Source of the DNA: Erigeron canadensis
Lineage: Eukaryota; Streptophyta; Magnoliopsida; Asterales; Asteraceae
DNA: 64,000 nt
Direction of reading: 5' to 3'
NCBI RefSeq assembly: GCF_010389155.1
Contig: NC_057761.1
Location: 45,556,213 to 45,620,212, forward strand
Both the position numbers and the translations under genes were made by a program. Shown here one piece after another: positions 37,052 to 49,699 of this stretch. Positions within the stretch are counted from its first letter, which is position 1, and every line of letters begins with the position of its first letter. Under the pieces are notes generated by a model that searched no databases, was not told where the DNA came from, and worked only from the letters and a program-made list of their open reading frames with translations.

Positions 37052-37129
37052 TTTCACAAACATTTATTGTGTTGCTCATTAAGTCTTATTGATTAAATAA
37101 ATTATTCAATGCTTTAGTTATTGCTTATC

Positions 37130-37590
37130 CATGTCATCACAAATATATCGATGTCATTCGGATTTTCAGGTCATATCATAAAAAGTATCACACATGACAC
37201 ATTCTTTAGATGGTGCAAAGGCATACAACCGTCTAAACCGAGTTGCGAGATTGCCACCATGAAGCCAATGATCATTCCAAAATCTTGTCTTATTTTCACT
37301 TCCAACTGTTCTTTAATAACATCTTAAAGGGATAACAATCGAATGTGCCTCAGAGAATGAAGACATATATTTGCCCATATATTATTACCATTTGTTTTAC
37401 ACAGGAAAATGGACTCAGAACCATGAATCACATTGATGATTTTAAATCTAAAGTAAATTCAGATTTTGAACCACATGTCATATCCATTTGTTCATATCAA
37501 TGCTAAATTAAGAGTATCTAGACCACCAAAACCTAAATCACCCATTTTTTTACCTGACGATTGCCTTCCAGTAGATCCATTACATTTCAT
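37130..37590 (-). pseudogene. L1-like LINE reverse transcriptase C-terminal fragment
   Basis: Minus-strand translation in shifting frames gives GDLGFGGLDTLNLAL (about 37550-37505), then FWNDHWLHGGNLATRFRRLY (about 37285-37225), both typical of the region between reverse transcriptase and the zinc-binding zf-RVT domain of plant LINEs. Stops and frameshifts interrupt it. Confidence 0.65.
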
Positions 37591-37599
37591 TTTCCGAGT

Positions 37600-39340
37600 T
37601 TGACCCCCCTTCCCCTCCTCCCTTACCCCTTCTATCAAAAAATAAAAAATGAAGTTGTGATCTTTATCAATTCAAATAGAGAAAAATGATATATCTTAAA
37701 TACTTTGAATTGCCGAGTTAGAATTCATCATAGACAGCGCATTAGTATTGAGTATAGATTTTGTTCTATAATAACTTTGCAAAATTTATGAAATATAACT
37801 ATGGATGGAGTCCCCACTCCAATTTTGGTACAATGTAAACTTTTTTAAGGGTATTTTTATAATTTTGTTCCTACAAAATATTAATAATATAAAGAATACA
37901 TATAAACATTGACTTTGTTGTCATATGCCTCTTCTTTAGAAGTACATCACTTGGTTGGAAACATTATTTTTGAGATAAACCCCACTGTTGGTAGAGTAAA
38001 AAATTTAAATAGAATAGAAAAAAAAAAGGTTGGAAAAAGGTTTTTTCTTTGTTTAGGTAAATGTACATTACATTGATAATATAGTTGTATGTAAAAACGT
38101 TATATTTTTTTTTCAAATTCCTTTATAATAGTAATCACAATAGTCATGCATATTTAGAAGCTAAATTATATATCATTAATTTCGATAATTTATTTTATGT
38201 TGTTTAATAGAGCGCAAACTTTTCCGTCACCACATGCTCCAAAATTGCAGATCAATGTTAAAAGTTGACGTTCCCAAAGTTGTCATTCACCTAAGCTAAA
38301 TTCGGTCTTCTCAACACTGTCGTTGATAATTTCTAAACCTGACATTATTATTATTATATATATTGTAGATACGACGACATTATTAATATTCAATTTTTTT
38401 ATGGTTTAAAATATAGCTTACTATTTGTATTAATAGAAAATTGATCTATATATTTTATATGAAACATATCTTAGATATTTCAAATTAAAATATTTATTTT
38501 TTCATTTGATATTAACTATTATTTTATTGGATAAGATATAAGATAGATAGTATTATTTTATTATTAGGATATATATTAGCTCTTAATCTATTGAATATAT
38601 TATATTAAAATTATTGGATAAAAAGTATAAATTTTTTATGAAAAATCAAAAAGTGTAAATTAAATATAAAGGGGTTTTTTTGTATAGTTATAAAAAGTAT
38701 AAGTATTAATATTATCATTTAATAAAGATGAAATAACTAAACTTGATCTAATGGTTATTAATCAAAGATGGAATCCATCCAGGGGTTATATAAAACATTT
38801 AATGAGAACTATGATTTTTGCTTATATATCAAATTAAAAACATTTAATTATTATTTTGATTTAAGAGTTATAATTTATAGTTTGAACTCATCTAATGGTC
38901 TGTATTTCTACGTAAAAATATTTAAGACCATGTTACAAATTTTGACACCTTATCATTAAAAGTATCGTGACAATTATACAACGACACTATATTAAAAAAA
39001 GGGATTCGCTAACTAGTGTAATTATTATTATTTCCATGGTAAGTACTAAAAGTAAGCTAATTCCTAATTTAAGTATATCATTCCTTTAATGCTAATTGTC
39101 GTATCATTTTTTTAATTTATTGTTATTATTTATGGTATAGAAAGAAAGTCGCCTCTATATAGAGTATTATATTTATTTACGGATTAATGGTTTAAAAGGA
39201 TTTTTTTTTTGTATAATCATATAAAGTGAAAGTATTAATATCGTCATTTAAAAAAGATGAAATAATTAAATTTATCTAATGGTTCTAAATCTAAGTTGGA
39301 GTTCATCTAAGGGTTCCGTTTGTTTAAGAATGAATTTAGG
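37600..39340. other. Intergenic, no gene seen
   Basis: AT-rich sequence with short low-complexity frames only. Confidence 0.4.
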
Positions 39341-39343
39341 ACC

Positions 39344-39344
39344 T

Positions 39345-39386
<42 letters not shown>
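39344..39386. repeat. (AT)n microsatellite
   Basis: About 21 uninterrupted AT repeats. Confidence 0.9.
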
Positions 39387-39389
<3 letters not shown>

Positions 39390-39690
39390 TAGATCATATC
39401 TATATTTTTATCTCTACCTAAATACTTATAATCATTTTAATAAAATAATTTACAACATAAAAATCTCTCAATTAACAAAATAACTACATTATTTTCTTTT
39501 ATATCAATTGTTTTTACATTAATAACCATACAATCACCGTCGGTACCGCAGTCACCACAACCTCCACCATCCCCTTCGTTAGACCGTTATCACCCATTGT
39601 CGGCGCCACTACACCATCGTCGTCACTACTCACTGATCCACTATCCCATCACTGCTACTACCATTACCGTAGTATCATGAGGATATACAT
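39390..39690 (+). mobile_element. Helitron-like fragment
   Basis: TCTATATTTTTATCTCTACC-like start, AT-rich body and a CACC/CGCC-rich end (39535-39670) match the other copies, but the 3' hairpin and CTAG are degraded. Confidence 0.4.
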
Positions 39691-39699
39691 TTACTTATT

Positions 39700-41640
39700 G
39701 TAAAACATGGGAGTAGTACCTATTTCCAATGTTATTATTATTTTCTTTTCTTTTAGGACGGCTGTTTCTTATGTTATCTACAAACCAAAAGTGACCCAAA
39801 CAACACTATAAATAGTGGAGTACATAAAAATGGGACGAGCGAGAATGATGGATGGAAGACTTGGGGGGCAAGTACAAATGTACAGCTATGAATTAATTGT
39901 CTCAAAAAGAAGCTTTTGACCTTTATAATGTTGTTGACCAAATCTTGTGGGTTTAATCTCATTTTAATCATTAACTAATCAACTACTTTTTGACTAATCC
40001 TCTCCCTAATTACCTTTTTTGACTATTTACTTCTCGTGTTTGAGATCTTGAATTTGCTCTTGTTTTCCACAAAAAGAACAACTTTACTTACAAATCGTAA
40101 TTTGGTAATCTTAACTAAACCATTTTATAATAAGTTAAATGGGGTACAATGTTTCCCTCTCCTGAATTTTTTTTTTTTTAGGTTTTATTAATGACAGTCT
40201 TTAAGGCTGTTAGTAAAAATTATTTGAGTGCATTAAAATTTTATACCTTGTCATGTAAAAATTCAGGGGAGTAATTTTTTATGTCTAAAGTACTATTTTT
40301 TATGCGTGTAATAAAGTATTAATGACAACCATTAGGGCTATCATTATCATTTTCCGTTTTTTTTTCTTTTTTTGAAAAGTATAAGTCATTGTATATGTTC
40401 ACTCTACTCCGCAATTACGGAGTAACAAAGATTACAAAAGGTCACGTTACATTAAAAGAATTTCAATCCTCCTAACTAATCATCCATTTTTTTAAACGAT
40501 TTTTGTACCACACAAAACCAATCGTCTTAGCTTCCATAAACACCTTTTCAACACTAACAGAGATTTGATCAAAAATTTTCTCGTTTCCCTCCCCTGATAT
40601 CGATAGATTATAACAATCATTCAACTTAATCTTAATTTTTCTTCAAATCATAAACTCACATACATTTGACATATTTTTGTCAAACTCATTTCTCCAATAA
40701 AACTGGCATACTCCTAATAATGAAGACAAAGAAAGAATACATCTTATTGTACGTATGTTTAAGCTATATATAAGAATACACTTAAAACAATTCCATCTTA
40801 ATTATTTTGTTGGTGTGTATTCTAATGTCATTTAGTTTTTTTTTTTTACACTAGCTAGTTTGTTATATATACCTCTAAATTAATAAAAATTATTTTTTCC
40901 AGTTATGCTACAACTTTCAGAACGATCAGCTACAGCTTACTATTAAACTTCATACACTATATACCATCATGGTCATCTTGCAAATGATTCTCGATCATCA
41001 CTAAACTTATGATAGTAAAAAAAAGGTTTAACAATTTTATGGATGCATTCTCAGCGACTCCGTTGTTATTGACAAAATACCCAAGTTGGTAGTATTTTTT
41101 TTTAAGCAAATTTATAGCTGGGATTTGTCTTGGTAGTTATTAGCTAGCATCAATCAATTCCCCAACTTGGTTGGTTCATTTTTAGAGTCAACAACCTATT
41201 CTGATGTTATGATGTAAAGATAAAGAAAATATATCTATCTATGATAATCACAATTGCTTTTAAATATTAGATCCAATAATCCACTATGGCTTAATAACTA
41301 AATAGATATTGCTAATTACAACCATATGGACATAATTAGTTTTATTTTGTGTTTAAGATTTAACCTAGACATTTAATACCCTATTATATGTCTTCAGCCA
41401 AAGATTGATCATGGGTTGAAACCTTTGAAATGCATAATAAGAAATCCTTGATAATGAGGTGTGGCATGAAAATTTTCTTTAGCATTTAACTCGTTTTTTC
41501 CAGAATGGTAGTGAGACTTCTACCACTAGTCATGCTCTCGGATTGAATGTACTGGTGACGTGGTCGTTCTCTACCGGACGATAAAGAAACAATGCCACTA
41601 AATTCAATCACCACTTTTATTCAAAACAAATAATAGTTTT
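39700..41640. other. Intergenic; MITE fragment
   Basis: At 40190-40350 a diverged copy of the 59254-59409 MITE family is visible (GACAGTCTTTAAGGCTGTTA, GTAAAAATTCAGGGG). No gene seen elsewhere. Confidence 0.4.
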
Positions 41641-41689
41641 ATTTTATCATAAAATTGAAGGGGTGAATTTTCAATTAAAAAAAAAAAAG

Positions 41690-43326
41690 TAAATTACATT
41701 TTTCGTCCTTCAAGTTGGCACGTTTTTCACTTTTCGTCCCTTAAGTGAAAAAATTACAACTTTGACCTTAAAGTTGATAGATTTTTTTAATCATCGTCCC
41801 TCGCCAAACGTCGTTAAGTTTTACGCGTTAAGTCGAACACGTGCAACACACGTGAGGGACTGAAACTGCAACAAAATTACAAGTTCAGGGACGAAAACTA
41901 AAATTTACTTTTCTGTTGTCATCATCTTCTTCTTCTCCGGCTCATTTTCGTCGGAAAACTTAAAATGCCGATATCTCACTCGTTTCTTCGAATTAGACCA
42001 TGAAACCACCACCAAACTTCTCAAAACTAATTTCTGCACGAATCCTAACAAAAAAAAAAAATCTTAAAATGTCGATATTTCAAGAAATGTAAATGAAAAA
42101 CATCGTAAATGAAATAGTAACCAAGACCCAGTTGACCAAAAAAATCAACAAACTAGCATGGAACTTGTACGAAATGACAACTTTGAGTGCGAATAACTTA
42201 TAACCGCAACGAGATCCAATGAATCGGTTGTCACACCCGAATTATTTGTACTTCAATCTACTAATCTAACTATAGTAACAACTTAATAACCTTAACGATT
42301 GACCAGTAAACTATATCAAAAACATTGCGATGAAACTAACATCTAACTAAATCGCCAAAAATGAAAGATAACGACTCGCTATGAAACTTAACACAATACT
42401 AGATGAATCAATAATAAACTTGTAACAACTTTCAGAATGAGATGCCGACGTAAGGATTTCACGAACAACGGATTTAAAGTTTCTATACAAAATATAGAAC
42501 AAGAGCTATAATCAACCAAATGGCGAACTGTAAATTGGTTTGAACTTCTATTACATAAACTAAGAATCAGGTGACGATGATCGGAATTTTTCATCTGAGA
42601 TATTTGAGTTGCAGGGGATTGTCAGGCCGTTTGGTCCTTTCGTCCCTTTTTGCTTCCTCTTTATATATATTTCTAATTTTTCGATCTTATGTCTTTGTCT
42701 CATTGACAAAAACCGAACCCATATGAAGGTCTCTCCCCATTTTGTACTTTTCTTTTTTGGTGCAGAGCTTATGGAATAATAAATGAGGCACACCATTGGT
42801 GTCTTAGTGAGCACGTACACCTAATCCAACATGGACTTATTTGAGAAAACAGAAATATTGCATTATTGAAACAAGCTAAATCGTAAATAAATATTGCTCA
42901 AAATCCATGTTATGGGTATTTTGAGTTTTCCGGCAAGTGTTGAATCTGAAATCTTTTGGTTAGGATTCGTGCGAAAATTAACTTTGAGAAGTTTGATGGT
43001 GGTTTCGTGGTCTAATTCGAAGAAACGAGTGAGATATCAGCATTTTAAGTTTTCCGGCGAATTTTTGACGAAAGTCAGCCGGAGAAGAAGAAGATGATGA
43101 CAACAGAAAAGTAAATTTCAGTTTTCGTCCCTGAACTTGTCATTTTTTCCAGTTTCAGTCCCTCACGTGTGTTGCACGTGTCCGTCTTAACGGCTGAAAC
43201 TTAACGACGTTGGCGAGGGACGATGATTGAAAAAATCTGTCAACTTTAAGGTCAAAATTAAATTTTTCCACTTAAGGGACGAAAAGTGAAAAACGTGTCA
43301 ACTTCAAGGACGAAAAGTGTAATTTA
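41690..43326. mobile_element. Fold-back (MULE-like) element with arms of about 370 bp
   Basis: Left arm 41690-42050 and right arm 42951-43326 are inverted, highly similar copies: the left starts TAAATTACATTTTTCGTCC and the right, inverted, TAAATTACACTTTTCGTCC. Both contain the G-box-like CACGTG within ACACGTGCAACACACGTG. The ~900-bp centre has only short frames. Flanks are TTA(12)G and TTA(13)G, compatible with a target duplication blurred by poly-A. Long inverted repeats fit Mutator-like elements. Confidence 0.75.
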
Positions 43327-43529
43327 TTAAAAAAAAAAAAAGTACTCATAACTTTCTATGCATGTTAGTTACAACACTAACAGACTGGTTGTGGTCAACA
43401 TTTTGATTTTAAATAAAAAGATATAATTCAAAAAAGAAAAAAATATTGATATGATGTGATATGTGTTGCCCTAGCTAGTTCAATATAAGATCGTACTAAT
43501 TATTATTATTGTATATATAAAAATATAAA

Positions 43530-43873
43530 CAACCATGGTACCCGTGCAATGCGGCGGCGGTGATAGGGTTGAGTGGCTAGTGGTGTTGGTGACGGTATTA
43601 TTGGTGGTGACGGTGTCAAAGTGATGTAAATTGATGTAAAGGTGATAGTGAAATATTTTAGAAGGTAAAGACTTAAAATATTAATTATTAAAATAAGGTT
43701 CTAAAGTATAAATTTATTCATTAAGGTCAAATTTGGTAATCTCTAATAGCCGTTTCCATCAAGTGTGTTTATTAACTATATTAAGGGTAATTTAATACTT
43801 TTACATCTGACTATTTTATAACTCTTATTTAAAATTTGGGGTTTTGATAATAATTATTATAAAGGAATATAGA
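43530..43873 (-). mobile_element. Helitron-like element (minus)
   Basis: On the minus strand it begins TCTATATTCCTTTATAATAA and ends with CCACC/CACC blocks, CCGCCGCATTGCACGG and GTACCATGGTTG, a degenerate terminus. Confidence 0.5.
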
Positions 43874-44882
43874 TATAACCATCGTAGTAATTTAAGATAT
43901 CGTAATATCCTTATTAAACCATCTAGTTACTCTTAAATTATATTATACTACTCGTATATATTAAAGCCCATCGTTATAAATAGTAACTCACCTGCGTGGC
44001 GAGTTACTATTTGTCCACGTCACGGCTCGTACAACTATTCGGATTTTGTAATATCGCATCCCTTCGGATTTTTTATTACGTGTTACTTTTTGTTTTCTTC
44101 ACACTTTTTTTTCCCTTTGAATCATTCAACCTTTTTGTGGCACGCCCCGTAACAGTACTTGCATTTTGCTACATCGCATCTGCTTGAATTCCGAACTATT
44201 ATATTGATGTTTTTGTCATATCACTTTCCGTTGGGGTTTCTACTACGTACTACTTTTTGGTTTTTTGCACACATTTTTTTTAACAATGAGTCGGTATTCG
44301 ACATCAGGTGATACCTCACTGTATAATGGTGAAGTTTTGCACGTATTCTAGACTATAATTTGTAAACTATAAGTTGTTACAGGTGGTGGAGCCTTGCACG
44401 TACACTAAATAAACATATTCATAACAGAATTATTATTAATTAAGTAGTTGAAGGTTAAAGAGAAACATACTAAATAATGTAACCACTTCAATAAAACAAC
44501 AATGGAGACCTTGCGGGGTTCAAAAATTTTTTAGTTATTATTATTGTATATAAATATATGCATCCACTTTTAGAAATAATTGGTCCGTTGACTGCATACA
44601 GGGTCGTGATTCCCATGCACTTTATTACTATTCACACTTCGATATTCACATCAACCTGTTTCTTGAGTTTGTTACTTAAACATTAAATTAGAATAAAAAC
44701 ATAGAATAAGCTTATGGGGTATCAAATGATTGATCAAGTCTATAATACTTGAATAATGCTCGTATGATCAGAGATGTAATTGGATAATTGACAAAAAGGC
44801 CTTATAGTTAATATTGTATTGAGGGCAATGATAGAGATTAGATCAACCAAAATTCTTAGAGATTCATATATATTTGTTTATA

Positions 44883-45124
44883 TTAGATGGTTGCCCGCGC
44901 GTTGCGACGGCTAAACAATGATGATTTTGAGGATTTATGGTTGCGGTGATTGATGACGATGGGTGGTTATGGTGAAATATGTGTGTTTGTGTGTGTGTTT
45001 AGGTGGGCAGTAGAGAAGAAAGAGGAAAATGAGGAGCGTTTAACGTTTTGTTTATGTACATGATATTTTGGGTAAAAAAAGTTTTAAATTAAGAACTCCC
45101 AGTTTATATTATAAGGGATATAGA
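44883..45124 (-). mobile_element. Helitron-like element (minus)
   Basis: On the minus strand it begins TCTATATCCCTTATAATATA and ends GTCGCAACGCGCGGGCAACC, AT, CTAA. The GC hairpin plus CTRR fits a Helitron 3' end. Confidence 0.6.
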
Positions 45125-45129
45125 TATAT

Positions 45130-47180
45130 CCGTCTATCAATTATCAAATGTGATGTTGCACTATTTACAGAGGCAAAATAATTAAGTTATCATTTCTTCT
45201 TTTTATGTTTTTAACTCTCAAAGTTTAGTAACTTTTTAGTTTTGTTTCACATATTGCATTATTATCTTATTTTGAAGCCTAAACTCATTATCCTCCCTTC
45301 AGTTTTATTGTTTCATTATTATATGATGCACTTTTATCAAACGGCCGACTTTTCTTTTTCTAATTCGCAGGGCCGGTTCTAAGGGATTTTGGGTCAAGGA
45401 TAAGCGTGAAGAAAGGTCGTCCCCAACAACCAATTCGACCTTGGGACCCAAAAACCAAAATATGCTTATTCAAAATATAAACACAATATATAATATATTC
45501 TTCATTAAAATTTAAGCCCACTGAAAACACGGACCTCGTGCGATCGTCCATTTTGCCCTATGTCTAAGCCCTCATGCTTATTCGATCAAAAGTCCAAAAA
45601 GCCCAAACTAATAGCAAAACACTAGCGATCATCATTTACAACACATGGAATATCAATACCAATATCAGATTATGTAAGTTTGCAGTGCTATATTTCTTCA
45701 TTTCTAAAGAAACAGTTGTGAATTCCAAAATAGATGAAAATCCAAGTTAATAATATTATTGGTGGACTTAATTTCTTCCTGGAAAAATGTACTCGAGGAT
45801 TGAAAGCATGTTTTCTAGCAACATTTGGTCAAGGTCACATGACATTACACGATTGGTGCATATATTATTCTTCTTCCGTTAGAATACAATTTTACGTCAA
45901 TGATATGTTTTATAAACGTGTCATCTCTATAATTTTCGGAAAGACATTATAGACCTGGGACAGGATGACCTTATTTGTTTAGTTCTAAGAATGAGATTTA
46001 GAGAATCGTTTCATTTCACACACACACAACTTAGACATAAAGTGTCATTTCTTACAACAAGATATATGATCTTTAGTAAGTTAAAAAAACAGGGTCCTCA
46101 ACCTTAAACTCTTTTGATGTTTACACTTGTTGATGGATAACAAGTAGCAACTATCAAGTACTTATCCCTTTTTAAAAGGGTCAAATTACTTTCGAACTGT
46201 TTGGCATGTTAGTGGACCACATTACAGACCTTGTTTGTGGCCCAAGTGTCCTTGAAAGAAACTAGTAGACCAAAGATCATATAAAAATTTGGGAAAATGT
46301 GATAATTATTTATCATAATCTTTGATCCATGATCTATCATAATGTATAAAAACTGATAGCAGCTCGTACATGTCAAAGATGTATAGATCTATTAAAACGT
46401 GTGGTATTTATTAAAAAGGGTCCTATTTTCACTCTTTAATTGAGACGATTCCGAATGAGACATCTCTCAATTGGGGACTCCAGTCTCCATGGGCAATTGG
46501 GGCGACCCTGGAGGCAATTGGGCCAACTCTATTTCTAGCCTGGGTGGAATTAGAACACCACTTTGACAAAACGTGTGGCATGAATACCTATTCATCTATT
46601 TATCTTTTATCACCACCCATTTGGGATATATGGGGCATGACTATATGAACAGTGTTATGTAGGACAATTATCAGCACCGTACCTACTACTGACTAAAAAA
46701 ATAAGTGGGTAATGCACCATCTATGTGGATGATTTGCAACCACGTTTTGATAAGATTTAAACTTCTATATAAACTAGTGATAAAATAAGTAAGCCCCAGA
46801 AAAAGATTTCAACTTCAATGTATGCACAACTGCACAAGGCTTAGTAGTTGACATTTTGGGCTCGAAAAGATTAGTGGATTGTAAACAGACCAAAAGGAAG
46901 TGGGCCTAATAACATACAGCTTGGGTCCTTAGGAATTAGGATAGTATCTATGCCACGAATAAATTATACTCGTAAAGTCGTAAGTGGTAAATGTTAATTT
47001 GTTCATATAAACAACTAAACGAGTTCAATATTCCCCAAAAGAGTAATAATACGTCTGCCTAACATATGTGCCTAATAATATGTCCTATTCAATTTATTTG
47101 TTGCATTATACATTTTCTCCTACTTAATCCTCATCAATGATTTTGTTATGTGTCTACTCCTTGTTAACCACAGTTTTAAG
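45130..47180. other. Intergenic; hAT-like end
   Basis: CAGGGCCGGTTCTAAGGGAT at 45369 resembles a hAT left end (compare 2241-2919), but no right end was found. No gene seen. Confidence 0.4.
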
Positions 47181-47188
47181 CATACTAT

Positions 47189-48320
47189 TTGGACACATCA
47201 AAAATTTACCTATCCAAATCGTCTTCCACTTGCATATCTGGAATGGATGTCAAGAGTCGTGCATCAGGTACTTGGCATTCTATATTGAAACTTGTCCATG
47301 ACTTGCACATTTCAGGAACAATTCCGGTGACTACAATTAAAAGAAAAATCGGTAATGGGATGGATACTTCATGTTGGCATAATATTTGGTTGAACGACTC
47401 TCCCCTCACAATTCAATATCCCCATCTTTATGCGCTAGAGACACAAAAGAATATCAAGTTAGGCGAAACTTGGAATGGTGTAGTTGCACATTGGAGATGG
47501 CGTCGAAATATAAGGTGAGGTATTGAAGAATTGCAAATTAACCACCTTTCTGATCTCATTAGGCAGGTGACGATCAATGGAGGTGGTATCTTGACGGTAT
47601 GTCCGAGTTCTCTGTTAAGGGGTTGCGATCTCATATTGATCAGGTTTCTTTACCTTCCCATTATTTGGCTACTTGCTGGAATAATACTGTACCAAAGAAA
47701 ATTAATATTCATGCATGGAGGGTGATTAAAGATCATATTCCTACTCGGTTTAATCTATGGTTTAGGGGGTACACCATAACTCACTGGTTTGTCCTAGTTG
47801 CGGGAATGACATTGAAACAACATTCCATATTGTTTCGGATTGTTATTTTGCTAAGAAGGTGTGGAGCTCTATTTGTAAGTGGCTTGACATGGACCTTCCT
47901 CTTCATTTTGATCCTGTCGACTTTCTTCACTTTGTGGAAAACATGAATAAGACGAAGATGGTTAAGGATATTGTGCTAACCATCACCTTTACCGTTTGGT
48001 GGGAGCTTTGGAAGTTTAGAAATGATGCTATTTTTAATCCGTATAAGAAAAGGGATTTTGTGCTCGTTAATGCCATCATCAACTTCTCTTACTTGTGGTT
48101 TCGATATAGACAAGCAAAGACTAGCATCAGTTGGGACGAGTGGATTAAAAATCCAACTCTAATATTCTAGTTTTCTTGATTGTTCGTGTTATTTTGTTTG
48201 TCGAGTTTTAATTTTACTAGTTTATTCTCATTAGCTGCTAGTTTTTCCCTGTTCTTGTTTGGGATTGCATCAATTAGATTTATTCTCTTGTATCTTGGCC
48301 TCTAGTATCATGCTAGTTGG
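47189..48320 (+). pseudogene. 5'-truncated L1-like LINE (zf-RVT region and 3' end)
   Basis: Translation gives IGNGMDTSCWHNIWLNDSPL, then WNNTVPKKINIHAWRVIKDH, LWFRGYTI and, after frame changes, KKVWSSICKWLDMDLPLHF and WWELWKFRNDAIFN. This is the zinc-binding reverse transcriptase C-terminal region of plant LINEs. Frameshifts occur near 47515, 47600 and 47860. It ends around 48170 with a T-rich 3' region to about 48320. Reverse transcriptase is absent. A related but longer copy lies at 49700-53140 in the same orientation. Confidence 0.8.
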
Positions 48321-48348
48321 TCGTGTTCTATTTAACATATATATAGCA

Positions 48349-48882
48349 TATAGGATAGAGATCAAATGAGAAGGGAGAGAAGGTTCGTTTTTTATTTTTT
48401 TAAACTTGTTTTCTTGACTTTTATTCTTTTTTTCACATTTTTTTCTCTCTTAATTAACTTATTCCATATAAAAACTTTAAAAAAGTTTTTAAAACTATTT
48501 TTTTTCAAAGGGCATAGCCCGTAAGCTATAGGCGAAGCCTTTCGGCTTATGGCGGAGCCATAATAGCTAAGGGCGAAGTCCGTTAGGTAGATCACTCCAT
48601 CACCGATTACCCCTCTATGACCTATCACTCCTACCAGTTACCCCTTATTAATATCCTTAAGGGCGAAGCCCGTACTGTACCCTTACATGTATAACTCACT
48701 AACTCGGGTTAGAAATTTTTTATTTTTAAAATTTTTTTTATGGATTGAATTAATTAAAAAAAAGAATAAGAAAAGTGAAAAAAAGAATAAAAGTCAAAAA
48801 AGCAAGCTAAAAAAAATAAAAAAACGAATCTTCTCTCCCTTCTCTCCTTAAGAACCTTCTCTCTAGATCTCTACCCTATATA
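48349..48882. mobile_element. Inverted-repeat MITE-like element
   Basis: TATAGGATAGAGATC and AGAAGGGAGAGAAGGTTCG at the left pair with the inverted right end (CGAATCTTCTCTCCCTTCT ... AGATCTCTACCCTATA). The centre has repeated GGGCATAGCCCG / GGGCGAAG(T/C)CCG palindromes (48510-48675). Target duplication is obscured by flanking TA repeats. Confidence 0.6.
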
Positions 48883-48904
48883 TATGTATATATATATATA
48901 TATA

Positions 48905-49690
48905 TTCTGCCGTTAAAAAAAATTCATATTTTAGTAGGTTCTGAATCCAAATATTACAATTCTTTAAGCATTAATATTTGCTACTTGAAATCAGTAGGCT
49001 TTTTACTTTTACCAGCAAGCCCAAAAGATTCGCAACAAAAAGCTCAACATGAAATATAAACTAACGCTTATCTATTAGTCAGCCCAAACAGTAGCTCAAG
49101 AAATTGATTTAAGTTAATCCAACAATATATGTTTGATGAATTGATTTAAGTTAATCCAACAATACATGTTTGATTGAAGTTAGTCAAACAAAATATTAAA
49201 TAAGAGTTATTTAAGTTTTTTTTTCTCCTACATATTTGCTTGATTTTTCTCCACAGTTTAAATAGTGTGTAAAGTGTAAACCTGGATATAAACGTTGTGT
49301 ACATTCGGTCACAATTACCATTAGCCGATTTCGTATGTATCGAATGAAGTTTCACAGTAGTATTCAAGTAATCAAGTTCATGTCATTATTTCACCTTGGA
49401 TTTAGTTCATTGCTGTACACCACCTCCACCATAATCATTTTCCTCATCAAATGTATTGTTTGTACTCATAATTTTATTTTACTCTCCAACAATTTTAGCT
49501 TTGTTATAGGTTTAGTATCACAGGGTTGTGAAACTACCTCCCTGTACTAATTTAGTTTTATTGTGCACGTGATTTTTTCTAGGAAGTTCATCACACAAAA
49601 TATACTAACAATGCAAGATGTATTTGTCTGAAAAAAAAAATATTATGCAAAATAAACTTTTTCTAAAGTAATATTACATAAAATAAATAA
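48905..49690. other. Intergenic, no gene seen
   Basis: AT-rich sequence. A short near-duplicate (TTGATTTAAGTTAATCCAACA at 49104 and 49142) is present. Confidence 0.4.
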
Positions 49691-49699
49691 TATGTAATA

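Noticed and set aside
36634..37092. 152-codon open frame
   Set aside because: Built entirely from CCGTCGG-type subterminal repeats of the CACTA-like MITE.
42388..42820. Two minus-strand frames in the loop of the fold-back element, considered as captured gene fragments
   Set aside because: Short, overlapping in different frames and without recognisable motifs.
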